38,516 nt of DNA, from NCBI GenBank assembly GCA_030426265.1, contig JAUHYP010000027.1:1-38516 (forward strand), in the 5' to 3' direction. Shown one piece after another: positions 17,132-27,055 of this stretch. Made by a program: the position numbers and the translations under genes. The first letter of the stretch is position 1. Every line of letters starts with the position of its first letter. The notes under the pieces are model-generated. The model did no database searches, was not told the origin of the DNA, and saw nothing but the letters and a program-made list of their open reading frames with translations. Source of the stretch: Gammaproteobacteria bacterium (GTDB lineage Bacteria > Pseudomonadota > Gammaproteobacteria > Xanthomonadales > SZUA-36).

Positions 17132-18136
17132 TCACATGAATTCGCGAAGCTGATCGATCCATTGCCTCTCCCACTCGGGCGGCAATCTCGCGCCCACCTC
17201 CAGGCACCAGGCGTCCTCCAGGGCGAGTTTTTCGCACTTCACCGCATCCTTGGCGGTCATCATGATCGCGCCCTCGATCCCCTCGAAATCGGAGTCGGTG
17301 TAGGCGTGATGGTCCGGGAAGGCCTTTCGGTCAAACCCCGACAGACCCAGGTGCTCCAAGGTCGTGAAAAACCGTTCCGGGTGGCCCAGGCCGGCGACGG
17401 CCGTGACCGGGCGCCCTTCCATTGCAGCCGTGATCTGATCCGCGGGAAGCGCCTCGGAAGCACCCAGGCGGCGCAATGTCGTCGGCGCAAGTTGCATCCT
17501 CACGACACGCGACTCCAACTCCGAAGGGAGATCGAGCAGTCCCGGGTCGCCATTACTGATGATCCAGTCCACCGCGTCCAGCCGCTCGATCGGCTCCCGC
17601 AGGGGCCCTGCCGGCAGCTGCCGGCCATTGCCGAAACCGCGCACTGCATCGACCACGCACAGTTCCATGCAACGCGGCAGGGTGAGGCGTTGCAGGCCAT
17701 CGTCCGACAGCACCACCGCGGCGCCGGCCTCGAACGCGGCGCGCGCCGCCGCTTCCCGGTCCGCGTCCACGTACACGGGTACCCCGCAGCGCCGGGCGAT
17801 CAGCAGGGGTTCGTCCCCGCCCTCCTCTGCCGGCGTGTTTGCCCCGACAGATACAGCACCAGAGCCGCTGCGCCCGTGCCCCCGGCTGACCACCGCCGCC
17901 GGAATGTCCTCGGCGGCCAGCAGTTCGCAGAGCCGAATCACCAGTGGCGTCTTGCCGGTCCCACCCGCGGTGATGTTGCCCACCACCACGATCGGCCGGC
18001 CTTCCAGATCGGGGTCGGGACGCGCTCGGCGTCGGCGAGCGGCCGCCACGCCGCTGTAGACCCGCTCCAGCGCCGAGAGCAGCAGGCCCGGCGGGCGTTC
18101 GCCGTACCAGGTCTCGAGCAGGCGCTGCTCCTTCAT
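17132..18136 (-). CDS. lpxK: Tetraacyldisaccharide 4'-kinase LpxK
   Basis: The 334-aa protein phosphorylates the 4' position of the lipid A precursor to give lipid IVA, on the cytoplasmic face of the inner membrane. The P-loop is in VVGNITAGGTGKTPLVIRL. The following VVSRGHGRSGSGAVSV and DDGLQRLTLPR motifs are the conserved catalytic and lipid-binding parts. Its ATG overlaps the msbA stop by one base (TGATG), so the two are probably translationally coupled. Confidence 0.96.
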   Translation of the reverse strand: MKEQRLLETWYGERPPGLLLSALERVYSGVAAARRRRARPDPDLEGRPIVVVGNITAGGTGKTPLVIRLCELLAAEDIPAAVVSRGHGRSGSGAVSVGANTPAEEGGDEPLLIARRCGVPVYVDADREAAARAAFEAGAAVVLSDDGLQRLTLPRCMELCVVDAVRGFGNGRQLPAGPLREPIERLDAVDWIISNGDPGLLDLPSELESRVVRMQLAPTTLRRLGASEALPADQITAAMEGRPVTAVAGLGHPERFFTTLEHLGLSGFDRKAFPDHHAYTDSDFEGIEGAIMMTAKDAVKCEKLALEDAWCLEVGARLPPEWERQWIDQLREFM

Positions 18137-19920
18137 CAGGCCGGGTCCGGTTCTGCGGGAACGCTCTCGCTGAACTGGGTCTGGTAGAGCTGGGCATAGG
18201 TCGAACCGCGGGCCAGCAACTCGGCGTGCGTGCCGATCTCCACCACGCGTCCTTCTTCCAGTACCACCACCTGGTCCGCGTTCTCGATGGTCGAAAGCCG
18301 GTGCGCGATGACCAGGGTGGTGCGCCCCTGCATGACCTCTTCCAGGGCGTCCTGGATGGCGCGCTCGGATTCGGCGTCCAGTGCCGAGGTGGCCTCGTCC
18401 AGGATCAGGATCGGCGCGTCCTTCAGCAGGGCGCGGGCAATCGCCAGGCGCTGGCGCTGGCCGCCCGACAGGCGCGTGCCGTTCTCACCCACCAGCGTGT
18501 CCATGCCTTCGGGCAACTGCTCGATGAAGCCCATGGCGTAGGCATCGGTCGCGGCCTTGCGGACCTCCTCGCGGGAGGCCTTCGCCAGTGCGCCGTAGGC
18601 GATGTTGCCGGCCACGCTGTCGTTGAACAGCACCACGTCCTGGCTGACCAGGGCCACCTGGCTGCGCAGGTCCTCGAGGCGGTACTCCGACAGTTCCACC
18701 CCGTCGAGCAGGATGCTGCCGCCATAACCCGTGTAGAAGCGCGGCAACAGGCTAGCCAGGGTGGTCTTGCCGCTGCCGGAACGCCCCACCAGGGCGGTGA
18801 CGCTGCCGGCCGGCACGGTGAATCCGATGTTCTTGAGCACCGGGTAGTCGCCGTCCTCGCCCGTGTAGCTGAAGCTCAGGTTCCGGAACTCGATGTCGCC
18901 CTTCACCCGCTCGACCGTCCGGCTGCCCGTGTCGACCTCGCGGTCGGCGTCGACCACCCGGAAGATGCTCTCGGCGGCGGCGATGCCCTTCTGCACCTGG
19001 CTCTGGACGCCGGTGAGGCGCTTGAGCGGTGGAATGGTGGCCATCATGGCGGTCAGCAGGGACGTGAAGGTGCCCGCGCTGATGTCGGCGAGCATGGCCG
19101 GGCGGCTGGAAATCACCATCATCGCCACCACCGCGATACCGGCGGTGATCTGAACGGTGGTCGATGACAGCAGCTGGGTCGCCACCATGCGCATCTGCAT
19201 GCGCCGGTTGTGTTCATTGGCCTCGCCGAAGCGCCGGCGCTCCGTCTCCTGTCCCTGGAACACCTTGATCACCCGCTGACCGACCACGGCCTCTTCGGTC
19301 AGGTGGGCCACGTCGCCGAAGGAGTCCTGGATGCGGTGGCTGATCTTGCGGAAGCGCCGGCTGACCATGGTGACGACCAGGGCCACGATGGGCGCCAGCA
19401 CCAGCATGGTCAGGGTGAGGCGAGCGCTCTGGTACACCATGACGGTGAGCAGCCCCATGATCAGCATCACGTCGCGCACCGCGGCGACGATGGCCGTGGT
19501 GGCGGCGGTCGCCACCTGCTCGCTGTTGTAGGTGAGTTTCGAGATCAACGAGCCGGCGTTGTTGCGGTCGAAAAAGCGCGCCGGCTGTCCCAGGTAGGCA
19601 TCGAACAGATCCTTGCGAAGGTCCGCCACCACCCGCCGGCCGGTCCACTCCATGCCGTAGGTGGCTGCCGCGTGCCCCAGGGCGCGCAGCACCACGGTGG
19701 CCATGATGATGCCCGCCAGCACCAGGCCGAAGGCCGAGTCCTTGGCGACGAACACGCGATCGATGAGGTCGGCGATGAAGTAGGCGAACAGCGCCTGCAT
19801 GGCCGCCTCGACCCCGGCGCCGAGCAGGCCGACCACGAACATCGCCCAGTAGCGGCGGGCATGGCCCCAGAGCCGCCGGTAAACGGCGCCGGGTGCGTAG
19901 TCGTGGCGCTCGCCGCCCAC
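18136..19920 (-). CDS. msbA: Lipid A export ABC transporter MsbA
   Basis: The protein is 594 aa with a transmembrane domain (about residues 20-310) fused to an ATPase domain. The ATPase has Walker A VGRSGSGKTTLASLL, signature LSGGQRQRLAIARALL, Walker B ILILDEATSALD and the H-loop in LVIAHRLST. MsbA flips core-lipid A to the periplasmic leaflet. Its position before lpxK is the classical arrangement. The start is GTG (19920), one base after the exbD stop. Confidence 0.96.
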   Translation of the reverse strand: MGGERHDYAPGAVYRRLWGHARRYWAMFVVGLLGAGVEAAMQALFAYFIADLIDRVFVAKDSAFGLVLAGIIMATVVLRALGHAAATYGMEWTGRRVVADLRKDLFDAYLGQPARFFDRNNAGSLISKLTYNSEQVATAATTAIVAAVRDVMLIMGLLTVMVYQSARLTLTMLVLAPIVALVVTMVSRRFRKISHRIQDSFGDVAHLTEEAVVGQRVIKVFQGQETERRRFGEANEHNRRMQMRMVATQLLSSTTVQITAGIAVVAMMVISSRPAMLADISAGTFTSLLTAMMATIPPLKRLTGVQSQVQKGIAAAESIFRVVDADREVDTGSRTVERVKGDIEFRNLSFSYTGEDGDYPVLKNIGFTVPAGSVTALVGRSGSGKTTLASLLPRFYTGYGGSILLDGVELSEYRLEDLRSQVALVSQDVVLFNDSVAGNIAYGALAKASREEVRKAATDAYAMGFIEQLPEGMDTLVGENGTRLSGGQRQRLAIARALLKDAPILILDEATSALDAESERAIQDALEEVMQGRTTLVIAHRLSTIENADQVVVLEEGRVVEIGTHAELLARGSTYAQLYQTQFSESVPAEPDPA

Positions 19921-19921
19921 G

Positions 19922-20344
19922 CTACTCCCCGTCGATGCGCTGCGTGGCGATGGACAGGCGCGTGAAGCCCAGGCGTCCGGTGACGTCCATGACGGTCACC
20001 ACAAAATGGTGCGGCGTCTGCGCGTCGGCGCGGATCACCACGGGCAGCTCACGGTTTTCGCCGACCACCTGCTCCAGCGCTGTACGCAGGGTGGCCGGCG
20101 AGCTGTCGACCAGCTGGCTGTCGTTGAGGTAGATGCGCCCTTCCGGGTCGATCACGATTTCCAGGCGCTCGGGGTTGTCCTGGGGCTGGGCTTCGGCCGA
20201 GGCCTCGGGCAGGTCGATCTTCAACGCCGCCTGGCGCTCGAAGGTCGTGCTGATCATGAAGAAGATCAGCAGCAGGAACACCACGTCGATCAGGGAGGTG
20301 AGGTTCAGCTCCGGATCCTGGGCCTGGCTGAGGCGGAGTTTCAC
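19922..20344 (-). CDS. exbD: ExbD/TolR-family biopolymer transport protein
   Basis: The 140-aa protein has one N-terminal membrane helix containing the proton-path aspartate (LTSLIDVVFLLLIFFMIST) and a periplasmic domain with VVIRADAQTPHHFVVTVMD. With ExbB it converts proton-motive force into mechanical work on TonB or a TonB-like protein. The start is GTG, overlapping the exbB stop by 4 bases (GTGA). In many gammaproteobacteria an ExbB/ExbD pair is encoded beside msbA/lpxK, so a role in envelope transport other than iron uptake is possible. Confidence 0.92.
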   Translation of the reverse strand: MKLRLSQAQDPELNLTSLIDVVFLLLIFFMISTTFERQAALKIDLPEASAEAQPQDNPERLEIVIDPEGRIYLNDSQLVDSSPATLRTALEQVVGENRELPVVIRADAQTPHHFVVTVMDVTGRLGFTRLSIATQRIDGE

Positions 20345-20973
20345 CGGGCGCCGCTCCGCCCCTTGACCAGGGTGCCGCGCTCGATGGCGCCGATCAGGCT
20401 GATCGCCCGTTCCTCCATGGACACCACGTACTCCTCCACCCGCCCCTTGAAGTAGCGGAAGAAGAAGTAACTGGGAATGGCGACCGTCAAACCGGCGGCC
20501 GTGGTGATCAGCGCCGTGGAAATACCCCCGGCCAGTTCATTCGGGTTGCCCACGCCATGCACCATGATGGCGGAGAACACCTCGATCATGCCGATCACCG
20601 TGCCCAGCAGTCCCAGCAAGGGCGTGACGCCGGCGATGGTGCCCAGGGTGTTGAGAAAGCGCTCGAGTTCATGCACGACATGGCGGCCGGTGTCTTCGAC
20701 GGCTTCCTTGATCACGTCGCGCGAGCGGTGGCGGTTGGCCAGCGCCGCCGCCAGCACCTTGCCCAGGGCCGAGTCGCCACGCAGGCGATTGAGGTGTTCC
20801 AGGTCCAGTTCGTCGGCGGCCGCCCAGGCCTCGACCTGCTCGCCCACGCCGTCCGGGACGACGTTGGCGGCCCGCAGGGTCCAGAAACGTTCGATGACGA
20901 TGGCCACCGCGACAATGGAGCACAGCACGATGGGCACCATCATCCATCCGCCGGCGAGGAGAATTTCCAGCAT
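20341..20973 (-). CDS. exbB: ExbB/TolQ/MotA-family proton channel protein
   Basis: The gene encodes 210 aa from the ATG at 20973. A first helix (MMVPIVLCSIVAVAIVIERF) and the conserved pair LGTIAGVTPLLGLLGTVIGM and LITTAAGLTVAIPSYFFFRY form the MotA_ExbB proton-channel domain. A longer frame starting at 21021 would overlap comEC by about 40 bases. The chosen start has AAGGAG about 10 bases upstream, and the gene then begins 7 bases after the comEC stop. It works with the ExbD gene that follows. Confidence 0.92.
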   Translation of the reverse strand: MLEILLAGGWMMVPIVLCSIVAVAIVIERFWTLRAANVVPDGVGEQVEAWAAADELDLEHLNRLRGDSALGKVLAAALANRHRSRDVIKEAVEDTGRHVVHELERFLNTLGTIAGVTPLLGLLGTVIGMIEVFSAIMVHGVGNPNELAGGISTALITTAAGLTVAIPSYFFFRYFKGRVEEYVVSMEERAISLIGAIERGTLVKGRSGAR

Positions 20974-20980
20974 GCGCGTT

Positions 20981-23443
20981 TCACTCCTTGTTAACGCTGT
21001 TGTTCTGGCTTTGGCCCGCATGATACCGAAAAGCGTCCGGTGAGGTCAGCGCGGAAACCGCCCCATTACCGGGACAATGGGACGCTGCGGGAAAGCGCCA
21101 GAACGCGGGCCGGGAGCGCCGCGCCGAATCCGCCTCCAGGCGCCCGTCGGCGCGCAGCGTGAACCGCAGGGCGCCGCATTCCGCCGTCCCTGCGACCGCG
21201 ATGTCGCGGTCGGCCAGCCGGGCCAGCGTTTCGGCGTGGGGAAAGTCGAAGCGGTTGCCCCAGCCGACCGGAATCGCCACCCGCTCCGGGCGCGCCCAGT
21301 CGAGAAAAGTCCCCGTGCCCGAGCCGCGGCTGCCGTGGTGCGGGGCGAGCGCCAGGCGATAGCCATCCGCTGGGGCGCTTTGCCGCGACAGGCGCCGTTC
21401 CACCAGGTGCCCGATGTCCCCGGGCAGCAGCATGGCGCCGCCGGCGCCCCGCACCTCGAGCACACAGGAGCTGTCGTTGCCCCGGTAGGGCAGCCAGCGC
21501 GTGGGATGAAGCACCCGGAACGTCACGCCGTCCCGGCCCCAGGACAGGCCATCATGGCAGGCCCCCATGGCGGACGGACGGCGGGACGCATTGCCGATGA
21601 GCGCGAGCCCCGGCCAGGCCAGCGCCAGGCGCGCACGACCACCGGCATGATCCAGGTCCGCATGGCTGACGAGCACCAGGTCCGGAGGCCCCGGCCCGCT
21701 GGCGCGCAACGCGGGCAGCAGCACGCTGTCCACCAGGTCCCACTGCCCGGGTTGTCCGGGACCCGTGTCGACCAGCACACGGTGGTTTCCCGTCCGGACC
21801 AGGGCCGCCTGGCCCTGCCCCACGTCCAGCAGTTCGAGACGAAACTCGCCGGGGTCCAGCCCATGGCTCGCAGGCAGCAGAACCGGCAGGAACATGAGCG
21901 CGCCATAACGCCGCAAACGCAGCCCCCTGGGCAACAGGCAAACGAAGCCGCCCAGTACCGCCAGCACCACGGTGGCCGAACCGGGCGCCACCGTGTGGCC
22001 GCTCAAACCTGGGCCCAGTTCGTGGGCGCTGAGCAGAAATCGCTCCAGCCACGACGCCGCCGCGGCCGCCACGTGCGCAGCCAGTTCCCCCGGCATTGCA
22101 GCGGCCCCCTGCTCGAACACCAGGCCGGCCAGCGTCGCGAGCACCAGGGGCAGCACGATGAAACTCACCCAGGGGATGGCCAGCAGATTCACGCCCAGGG
22201 CACTGGCCGAGGTCCACTGGAACCAGGCCATGCCCATCGGCAGCATCACCACCATGATGCCCACCTGGGCCCGTACCAGCGCCCAGCCGCCACTCACCGG
22301 TGGGTGGTGGCCGCCGAAGTGGTGAAACAACACCGCCACGGCTCCGAAGGACAGCCAGAAGCCTGCCTGCAACGACGCGCGGGGATCGAGCACCAGGACC
22401 AGCGCCAGGGCGAGCAGCCAGCCCTGCCAGGGATGGCTCTGTCGTCGCAGCGCCAGTGCGCCGGCGGCCACGGCGAGCATGAGCAATGCGCGCCGGGGCG
22501 AGGTGCCGAAGCCCGCCAGCGCGGCATAGACCGTGGCGAAGCCCAGGGCAATGAGCAGCGCCAGACGTTGCGCGGGCCAGTCACAGCCACGCCAACGGAT
22601 GGCGCCCAGGAACAGGCGCCCCAGCCAGAAGCCGAACAGGCCCACGAGGCCCACGTGCAGGCCCGAGATCGCCAGGAGGTGGCCGGTACCGGTGCCCCGC
22701 ATCGCATCGCGCAGTGGTTCCGACAGATGGCTGCGGTTACCGAGCCCCAGGGCCAGCACCAGGCCGGCCCCAGGGGTGTCGCCCAGTCGCCGCTGCAGCC
22801 GGTCCTGAACCGCGGCGCGGATTCGTGCCAAGCCGTGGCCCCGGGGCCCGCCCAGGCGCTCCGCCAGGTCAGGCCCCGGCGTTTCCTTCACCGCGCCCAG
22901 GCCGTGAATGCGTTCTGCGAAAAAGTGGCGCTCGCTGTCGCCCCCCTGGAAGTTGATGCGCCCCCGGGGCGGCGTGAGACGCAACGGCAGGCGCCAGCGC
23001 TCCCCCGCGGACGGCAGCAGGGCGAACTCGGCCGCTGGCTGGTACCAGCGCACCTCGAGCCGTCGCATGCCCGTACCCCAGGGGCCGGACTCGGCGTGGA
23101 AACCGAACACGAGGCTGTCCCGATGCCATTCCGGCAGGGAAGCGATACGACCGGTGATGGGAATGGGCTCGTAGCGCCGGTCCAGGCGCTGTTCAAGACT
23201 CCGCTCGATGCTCCAGATGGACCCCGCGGAAGCGGCCAGGCCCAGGGCCAGGCCAGGCAACAGCGAGATGATTGATTCGGCGAAGCGCCCGGGGTTCGGT
23301 CGTCGCACCCGTGGGGCCGCCAGGGCGAGGCCCGCCGCCAGGAGGGTGGCGAGTCCGAAATCCATCCAGGACCCCGCCGGCGGCGGCCCGGTCAGCAACA
23401 GGGGCCAGCCCAGCCCCACGATGATCCACGGCAGCGCAGGCAC
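20981..23443 (-). CDS. comEC: DNA internalization protein ComEC/Rec2
   Basis: The 820-aa protein is a polytopic inner-membrane channel for single-stranded DNA uptake in natural transformation. The order is an N-terminal membrane/OB-like domain, the central ComEC domain (GTGHLLAISGLHVGLVGLFG, GFGTSPRRALLMLAV), and a C-terminal metallo-beta-lactamase-like domain with VDTGPGQPGQWDLVDSVLLP and the metal motif SHADLDHAGG. Length and all domains are complete, so it is likely functional. The start is GTG. The lolCD-comEC-exbBD order is shared with related gammaproteobacteria. Confidence 0.94.
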   Translation of the reverse strand: MPALPWIIVGLGWPLLLTGPPPAGSWMDFGLATLLAAGLALAAPRVRRPNPGRFAESIISLLPGLALGLAASAGSIWSIERSLEQRLDRRYEPIPITGRIASLPEWHRDSLVFGFHAESGPWGTGMRRLEVRWYQPAAEFALLPSAGERWRLPLRLTPPRGRINFQGGDSERHFFAERIHGLGAVKETPGPDLAERLGGPRGHGLARIRAAVQDRLQRRLGDTPGAGLVLALGLGNRSHLSEPLRDAMRGTGTGHLLAISGLHVGLVGLFGFWLGRLFLGAIRWRGCDWPAQRLALLIALGFATVYAALAGFGTSPRRALLMLAVAAGALALRRQSHPWQGWLLALALVLVLDPRASLQAGFWLSFGAVAVLFHHFGGHHPPVSGGWALVRAQVGIMVVMLPMGMAWFQWTSASALGVNLLAIPWVSFIVLPLVLATLAGLVFEQGAAAMPGELAAHVAAAAASWLERFLLSAHELGPGLSGHTVAPGSATVVLAVLGGFVCLLPRGLRLRRYGALMFLPVLLPASHGLDPGEFRLELLDVGQGQAALVRTGNHRVLVDTGPGQPGQWDLVDSVLLPALRASGPGPPDLVLVSHADLDHAGGRARLALAWPGLALIGNASRRPSAMGACHDGLSWGRDGVTFRVLHPTRWLPYRGNDSSCVLEVRGAGGAMLLPGDIGHLVERRLSRQSAPADGYRLALAPHHGSRGSGTGTFLDWARPERVAIPVGWGNRFDFPHAETLARLADRDIAVAGTAECGALRFTLRADGRLEADSARRSRPAFWRFPAASHCPGNGAVSALTSPDAFRYHAGQSQNNSVNKE

Positions 23444-23550
23444 TGCCCTCCCCCCTGGACCGCCCCCCGGTCCGACTTTGCTGTTACGGCGCCGGACGGG
23501 CGCGGACCCTGGGGACCGCCTCCCGTTTCAGCTCCGGTTGTTGGCCGCGT

Positions 23551-24309
23551 TCAGTCGAACGGCTGCAGCCGGCCGTTGCGCAGCACCAGGCGCCGATCCA
23601 GGCGCGCGGCGAGTCGGGGGTCGTGCGTCACGAGCACCAGGCTGGTGCCCAATTCGCGATTCAGTTCCAGCAGCAGTTCGAACACGCGCTCGGCGGTGTC
23701 CTCGTCGAGGTTGCCGGTGGGCTCGTCACCCAGCAGGCAGCCCGGGTCGCCGACCAGGGCGCGGGCCACGGCCGCGCGCTGGCGCTCGCCGCCGGAGAGT
23801 TCACCGGGCTTGTGATCGGTGCGATCGGCCAGCCCCACGCGGGTCAGCATCGCTTCCGCGAGCTGGGCGGCTTCGGCCGTCCCCAGGCCGCGCAGCAACA
23901 GGGGCATCGCCACGTTTTCCAGCGCCGTGAATTCCGGCAGCAGGTGGTGAAACTGGTAGACGAAGCCCAGGGACCGGTTGCGCAGGTCGGCCCGGGCGCC
24001 CTCCTTCATGGACCAGAGGTCGTGGCCGCCGACTTCCACGCTGCCCTCGTCCGGCGTGTCCAGCCCGCCGAGGATGTGCAGCAGGGTGCTCTTGCCGGCG
24101 CCCGAGGCGCCGACGATGGCCACCGAGGCGCCCTGCGCCACTTCCAGGTCCACGGCGCGCAGCACGTCGATCTGCTTGGGGCCCTGGCGGAAACTGCGTG
24201 ACACGCCCCGCGCCTTCAGCACGGGACCGGTACCGCCTGCCGCGGTGTCGGACCCCTGCCCGCCCGATGACGGCTCGCCCGGGTTCACGGCGTCCTTGAC
24301 CTCATTCAT
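23551..24309 (-). CDS. lolD: Lipoprotein-releasing ABC transporter ATPase LolD
   Basis: The 252-aa ATPase has Walker [17 protein letters not shown], signature [17 protein letters not shown], Walker [17 protein letters not shown] and an H-loop in [11 protein letters not shown]. It powers extraction of outer-membrane lipoproteins from the inner membrane. The start overlaps the lolC stop by 8 bases. A 30-residue Gly/Ser-rich N-terminal lead precedes the ATPase fold. An internal start may be used, but the ATG at 24309 is the only one close to the overlap. Confidence 0.94.
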   Translation of the reverse strand: MNEVKDAVNPGEPSSGGQGSDTAAGGTGPVLKARGVSRSFRQGPKQIDVLRAVDLEVAQGASVAIVGASGAGKSTLLHILGGLDTPDEGSVEVGGHDLWSMKEGARADLRNRSLGFVYQFHHLLPEFTALENVAMPLLLRGLGTAEAAQLAEAMLTRVGLADRTDHKPGELSGGERQRAAVARALVGDPGCLLGDEPTGNLDEDTAERVFELLLELNRELGTSLVLVTHDPRLAARLDRRLVLRNGRLQPFD

Positions 24310-25549
24310 AACGCAGCGCCTCCGCCGGGTGGGTGCGCGAGGCGCGCCAGGCCGGGTACAGGGTGGACAGCAGCCCCATGCCCAGGGACATGAGCGCGAA
24401 CTTGATCACGTCGTCGCTGCGCAGGTCGGAGGGCAGTTCGGTGATGTAGTAGATGTCGCCGGGAAACAGGCTGAAGCCGAAAATGCGCTCCAGGAACGGC
24501 ACCACGGCGCCGATGTTCATCGCCAGCGCGATGCCGCCGGCGACGCCGAGCACCGTGCCGATGACCCCGATCAGGCTGCCCTGGACGATGAAGACGCGCA
24601 TGATGGTGCCCGCCCTCGCGCCCATGGTCTTGAGGATGGCGATGTCGCTCTGCTTGTCGGTGACCACCATCACCAGCATGGAGATGATGTTGAAGGCCGC
24701 CACGGCGATGATCAGCGACAGGATCACCCACATCACCGTCTTCTCCGTGCGCACGGCCTGGAACAGGTTGCCGCGCTCCTGGGTCCAGTCCCGGACGCGG
24801 TAGACCCCTTCGAGCTGGTCGGAAACCTCCCGCGCCACGACCCAGGCCCGGTTCATGTCCTCGAGGTGCAGGCGAATGCCGCCCACGCTGCCCTCGGGCA
24901 TGCGCAGCAGTTTGGCTGCGTCGGCCTGGTGCACCACCGCCAGGGCCGAGTCGTTCTCGTACTCGCCGAACTCGAAGGCGCCGACCACGGTGAAGCGCTT
25001 CATCTGCGGATTGGCGCCGAAGGGCGAGGCCTTGAGCGTGGGCGCGATCACCGTGACCCGGTCGCCCAGCCCGGCGCGCAACCGCGCCGCCAGGCCCGCG
25101 CCGAGCACGATGCCGAATTCACCCTCGACCAGGTCATCGAGATTCCCGGCGATCATCTTCTGCTCGATCTCCGAGACCCGCCGCTCGTGCTCCGGGTCGA
25201 CGCCGCGGATGAAGGCGCCGGTCGAGCCCCGGCCCTGCAGCCACACGCCCTGTTCGATGAACGGCGCCGCCGCGATGACGTCCTCGCGCTGCTCCACCCG
25301 GCCCACCAGCTCACGCCACTCGAACATGGGCTGGCCGATGGGCTGGATGGTGGCATGCGAAATGGCCCCGAGGATGCGCGCGCGCAGTTCCTTTTCGAAG
25401 CCGTTCATCACGGAGATCACCGTGATCAGCGTGGTCACGCCCAGGGCGATCCCCAGCATGGAGATCAGCGAGATGAACGAGATGAAATGGTTCTTCCGCT
25501 TGGCCTTGAGGTATCTCAGGCCGACGAAGAGGGACAGGGGTCTGTACAT
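24302..25549 (-). CDS. lolC: Lipoprotein-releasing system permease LolC/LolE family
   Basis: The protein is 415 aa. The N-terminus, [20 protein letters not shown], followed by the first helix, is the LolC/E signature. A large periplasmic domain (about residues 45-265) is followed by three membrane helices of the FtsX/MacB type, with the last near [20 protein letters not shown]. It forms the membrane part of the lipoprotein exporter with LolD. Only one permease gene is present here, so the complex may be a LolC/LolE heterodimer with a partner elsewhere or a single LolF-like homodimer. Confidence 0.92.
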   Translation of the reverse strand: MYRPLSLFVGLRYLKAKRKNHFISFISLISMLGIALGVTTLITVISVMNGFEKELRARILGAISHATIQPIGQPMFEWRELVGRVEQREDVIAAAPFIEQGVWLQGRGSTGAFIRGVDPEHERRVSEIEQKMIAGNLDDLVEGEFGIVLGAGLAARLRAGLGDRVTVIAPTLKASPFGANPQMKRFTVVGAFEFGEYENDSALAVVHQADAAKLLRMPEGSVGGIRLHLEDMNRAWVVAREVSDQLEGVYRVRDWTQERGNLFQAVRTEKTVMWVILSLIIAVAAFNIISMLVMVVTDKQSDIAILKTMGARAGTIMRVFIVQGSLIGVIGTVLGVAGGIALAMNIGAVVPFLERIFGFSLFPGDIYYITELPSDLRSDDVIKFALMSLGMGLLSTLYPAWRASRTHPAEALRYE

Positions 25550-25624
25550 TCGGTCATTACATCACAGGGGTGGAAAGGCGACCACGGCGCCGCGCGGCGC
25601 GTGCAGTAGGAAAACGGCCAAGGT

Positions 25625-26581
25625 TCAGCGCCGGTCGAGCACGGCGCGCAGTTCGTCCGGCAACGGGCTGGAGAAGTGCATGGGCTCTCCGTTCAGGCCC
25701 TCGAAGGCGAGGCTGTGGGCATGCAGAAACAGGCGCTCCAGCCCCCGTTTGCGCCAGCGTGCCAGGTCCGCGTCGGACTGATAGCGCGGGTCGCCCGCAC
25801 AGGGCGCATCGAGAAACACCGCGTGGGCGCGAATCTGGTGGGTGCGGCCCGTCAGCGGTCGCGCCTCGGCGAAGGTCGCGTCACCGACGTTTTCGATGCG
25901 TCGGAAGGTCGTCACAGAGGGCTTGCCCTCCGGGTCCACCACCATGAAGTGCTCACCCGACACCTCGCGCTTGGCCAGGGGTTCGTTCACCGTCCACAGG
26001 TCGCCGGGCAAGCGGCCGTCCAGCAGGGTCAGGTAGCCCTTTTCGGTCTCGCGCTGGGCGAAGCGCTCATTCAATGCCCGCAGCGCCTCGCCGGTCTTGG
26101 ACACCAGCAGCAGGCCGCTGGTTTCACGGTCCAGGCGGTGAACGAGGTCCAGACCCGGCGCCCCGCGGGACTGCCGCAGGGCCTCGATCAGGCCCCAATC
26201 CAGGCCGCTGCCCCCGTGCACGGCAATGCCGGAGGGCTTGTCGCAGACGATCAAGTCGCCGTCCTCGTGCACGATGGCGTCCTCGATCATCGCCACCACG
26301 CGGTCAGGCACCCGCGCCGTGCTGCGCTCCTCGGTGTGCACCGGCGGAATGCGCACCTCGTCTCCGGCGCGAAGCTTCTTGAAGGGCTTGGCTCGCTTCC
26401 CGTTCACGCGCACCTGGCCGGTGCGCACGATCTTGTACACGGCGCTGCGCGGCAAACCGGGCAGGCGCGCCATGAGGTAATTGTCAAGGCGCTGGCCGTC
26501 CCGGTCCCGGGAGACCTTTTCCATGCGCACGGCGCCTTTTTTGCGTTCCTCGGACAAGAAGAAGTCTCCGGGCCAACTCAT
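25625..26581 (-). CDS. rluC: 23S rRNA pseudouridine synthase RluC
   Basis: The protein is 318 aa from this ATG. An S4 RNA-binding domain (RLDNYLMARLPGLPRSAVYK, RVNGKRAKPFKKLRAGDEVR) is followed by the RluA-type catalytic domain with the active aspartate in LDLVHRLDRETSGLLLVSK. It modifies three uridines in the large-subunit peptidyl-transferase region (E. coli 955, 2504, 2580). Divergent placement next to rne is the same as in E. coli. The start is ambiguous: an in-frame ATG at 26524 (MEKVSRDRDG) gives a 299-aa protein, and neither start has a strong ribosome site. Confidence 0.93.
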   Translation of the reverse strand: MSWPGDFFLSEERKKGAVRMEKVSRDRDGQRLDNYLMARLPGLPRSAVYKIVRTGQVRVNGKRAKPFKKLRAGDEVRIPPVHTEERSTARVPDRVVAMIEDAIVHEDGDLIVCDKPSGIAVHGGSGLDWGLIEALRQSRGAPGLDLVHRLDRETSGLLLVSKTGEALRALNERFAQRETEKGYLTLLDGRLPGDLWTVNEPLAKREVSGEHFMVVDPEGKPSVTTFRRIENVGDATFAEARPLTGRTHQIRAHAVFLDAPCAGDPRYQSDADLARWRKRGLERLFLHAHSLAFEGLNGEPMHFSSPLPDELRAVLDRR

Positions 26582-26609
26582 TGATTGATGGGGACAACAC
26601 TGCTATGCT
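26581..26609 (+). promoter_or_regulatory. Candidate sigma70 promoter of rne
   Basis: TTGATT (26581-26586) and TATGCT (26604-26609) are 17 bases apart. Transcription from about 26616 would give an rne leader of roughly 440 bases, close to the long autoregulatory leader known for E. coli rne. The -35 overlaps the rluC start codon on the other strand. Confidence 0.45.
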
Positions 26610-27055
26610 CGCGAGCCACGGATCACGCCGTGGCGCGCCCTTCCAGGCCCGCCCCACGTCATCCCGGCGCCAGGCTGCCGCATCTTATCCGAACCGACGC
26701 TTTCCTGCCTGTTTCGCGGGCACCATCGGAACGAATGAAGCTCCTCCGCCGGATGACCCGGTCCGTGATGCCCTGCCCCGAGGCAGGGCCAGCGATTCAC
26801 GGGACGATGCCCGCGCGTGTGCCAACCGCATCGTCCCACACCACCCGGAATTGAATCCCGGTGGTTAGCACAACAGGAGGTTCCGCCGCTGATGGTGGCG
26901 GACCGCAACCGGCGCCGGGCGCCGGACGACAACGATCAGGCAACACCGGTGGGGCTCTTGCAGCACGCCGGGCGCATGCATCCCGCAGCACCGCCGAGGC
27001 GGCGCCGGGGTGAGCAACCGTGGCACACAACGCCGGGTTGCCCGAGGAAAAGACA
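26610..27055 (+). promoter_or_regulatory. Long 5' leader of rne with stacked hairpins
   Basis: No conventional gene lies in these 446 bases. Hairpins visible by eye are TCCGCC/GGCGGA (26882-26887 with 26897-26902) and a perfect 7-bp stem CCGGCGC/GCGCCGG with a 3-base loop (26909-26915 with 26919-26925), plus CCGCC-GA-GGCGG just before 27010. In E. coli the rne leader hairpins are bound and cut by RNase E to limit its own synthesis. The same use here is inference. The rne ribosome site is GAGG at 27043-27046. Confidence 0.5.

Noticed and set aside
21077-23275. 732-codon plus-strand open frame across comEC
   Set aside because: Antisense shadow of comEC; Gln/Arg/Pro-rich translation with no recognisable motif.
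25587-25600. Perfect palindrome GCGCCGCGCGGCGC between rluC and lolC
   Set aside because: Could form a hairpin but has no T-run, and such GC palindromes are expected by chance in this composition. Not called as a terminator.
26603-26932. Minus-strand ORF in the rne leader
   Set aside because: No ribosome site and no recognisable protein; it would oppose the rne leader transcript.
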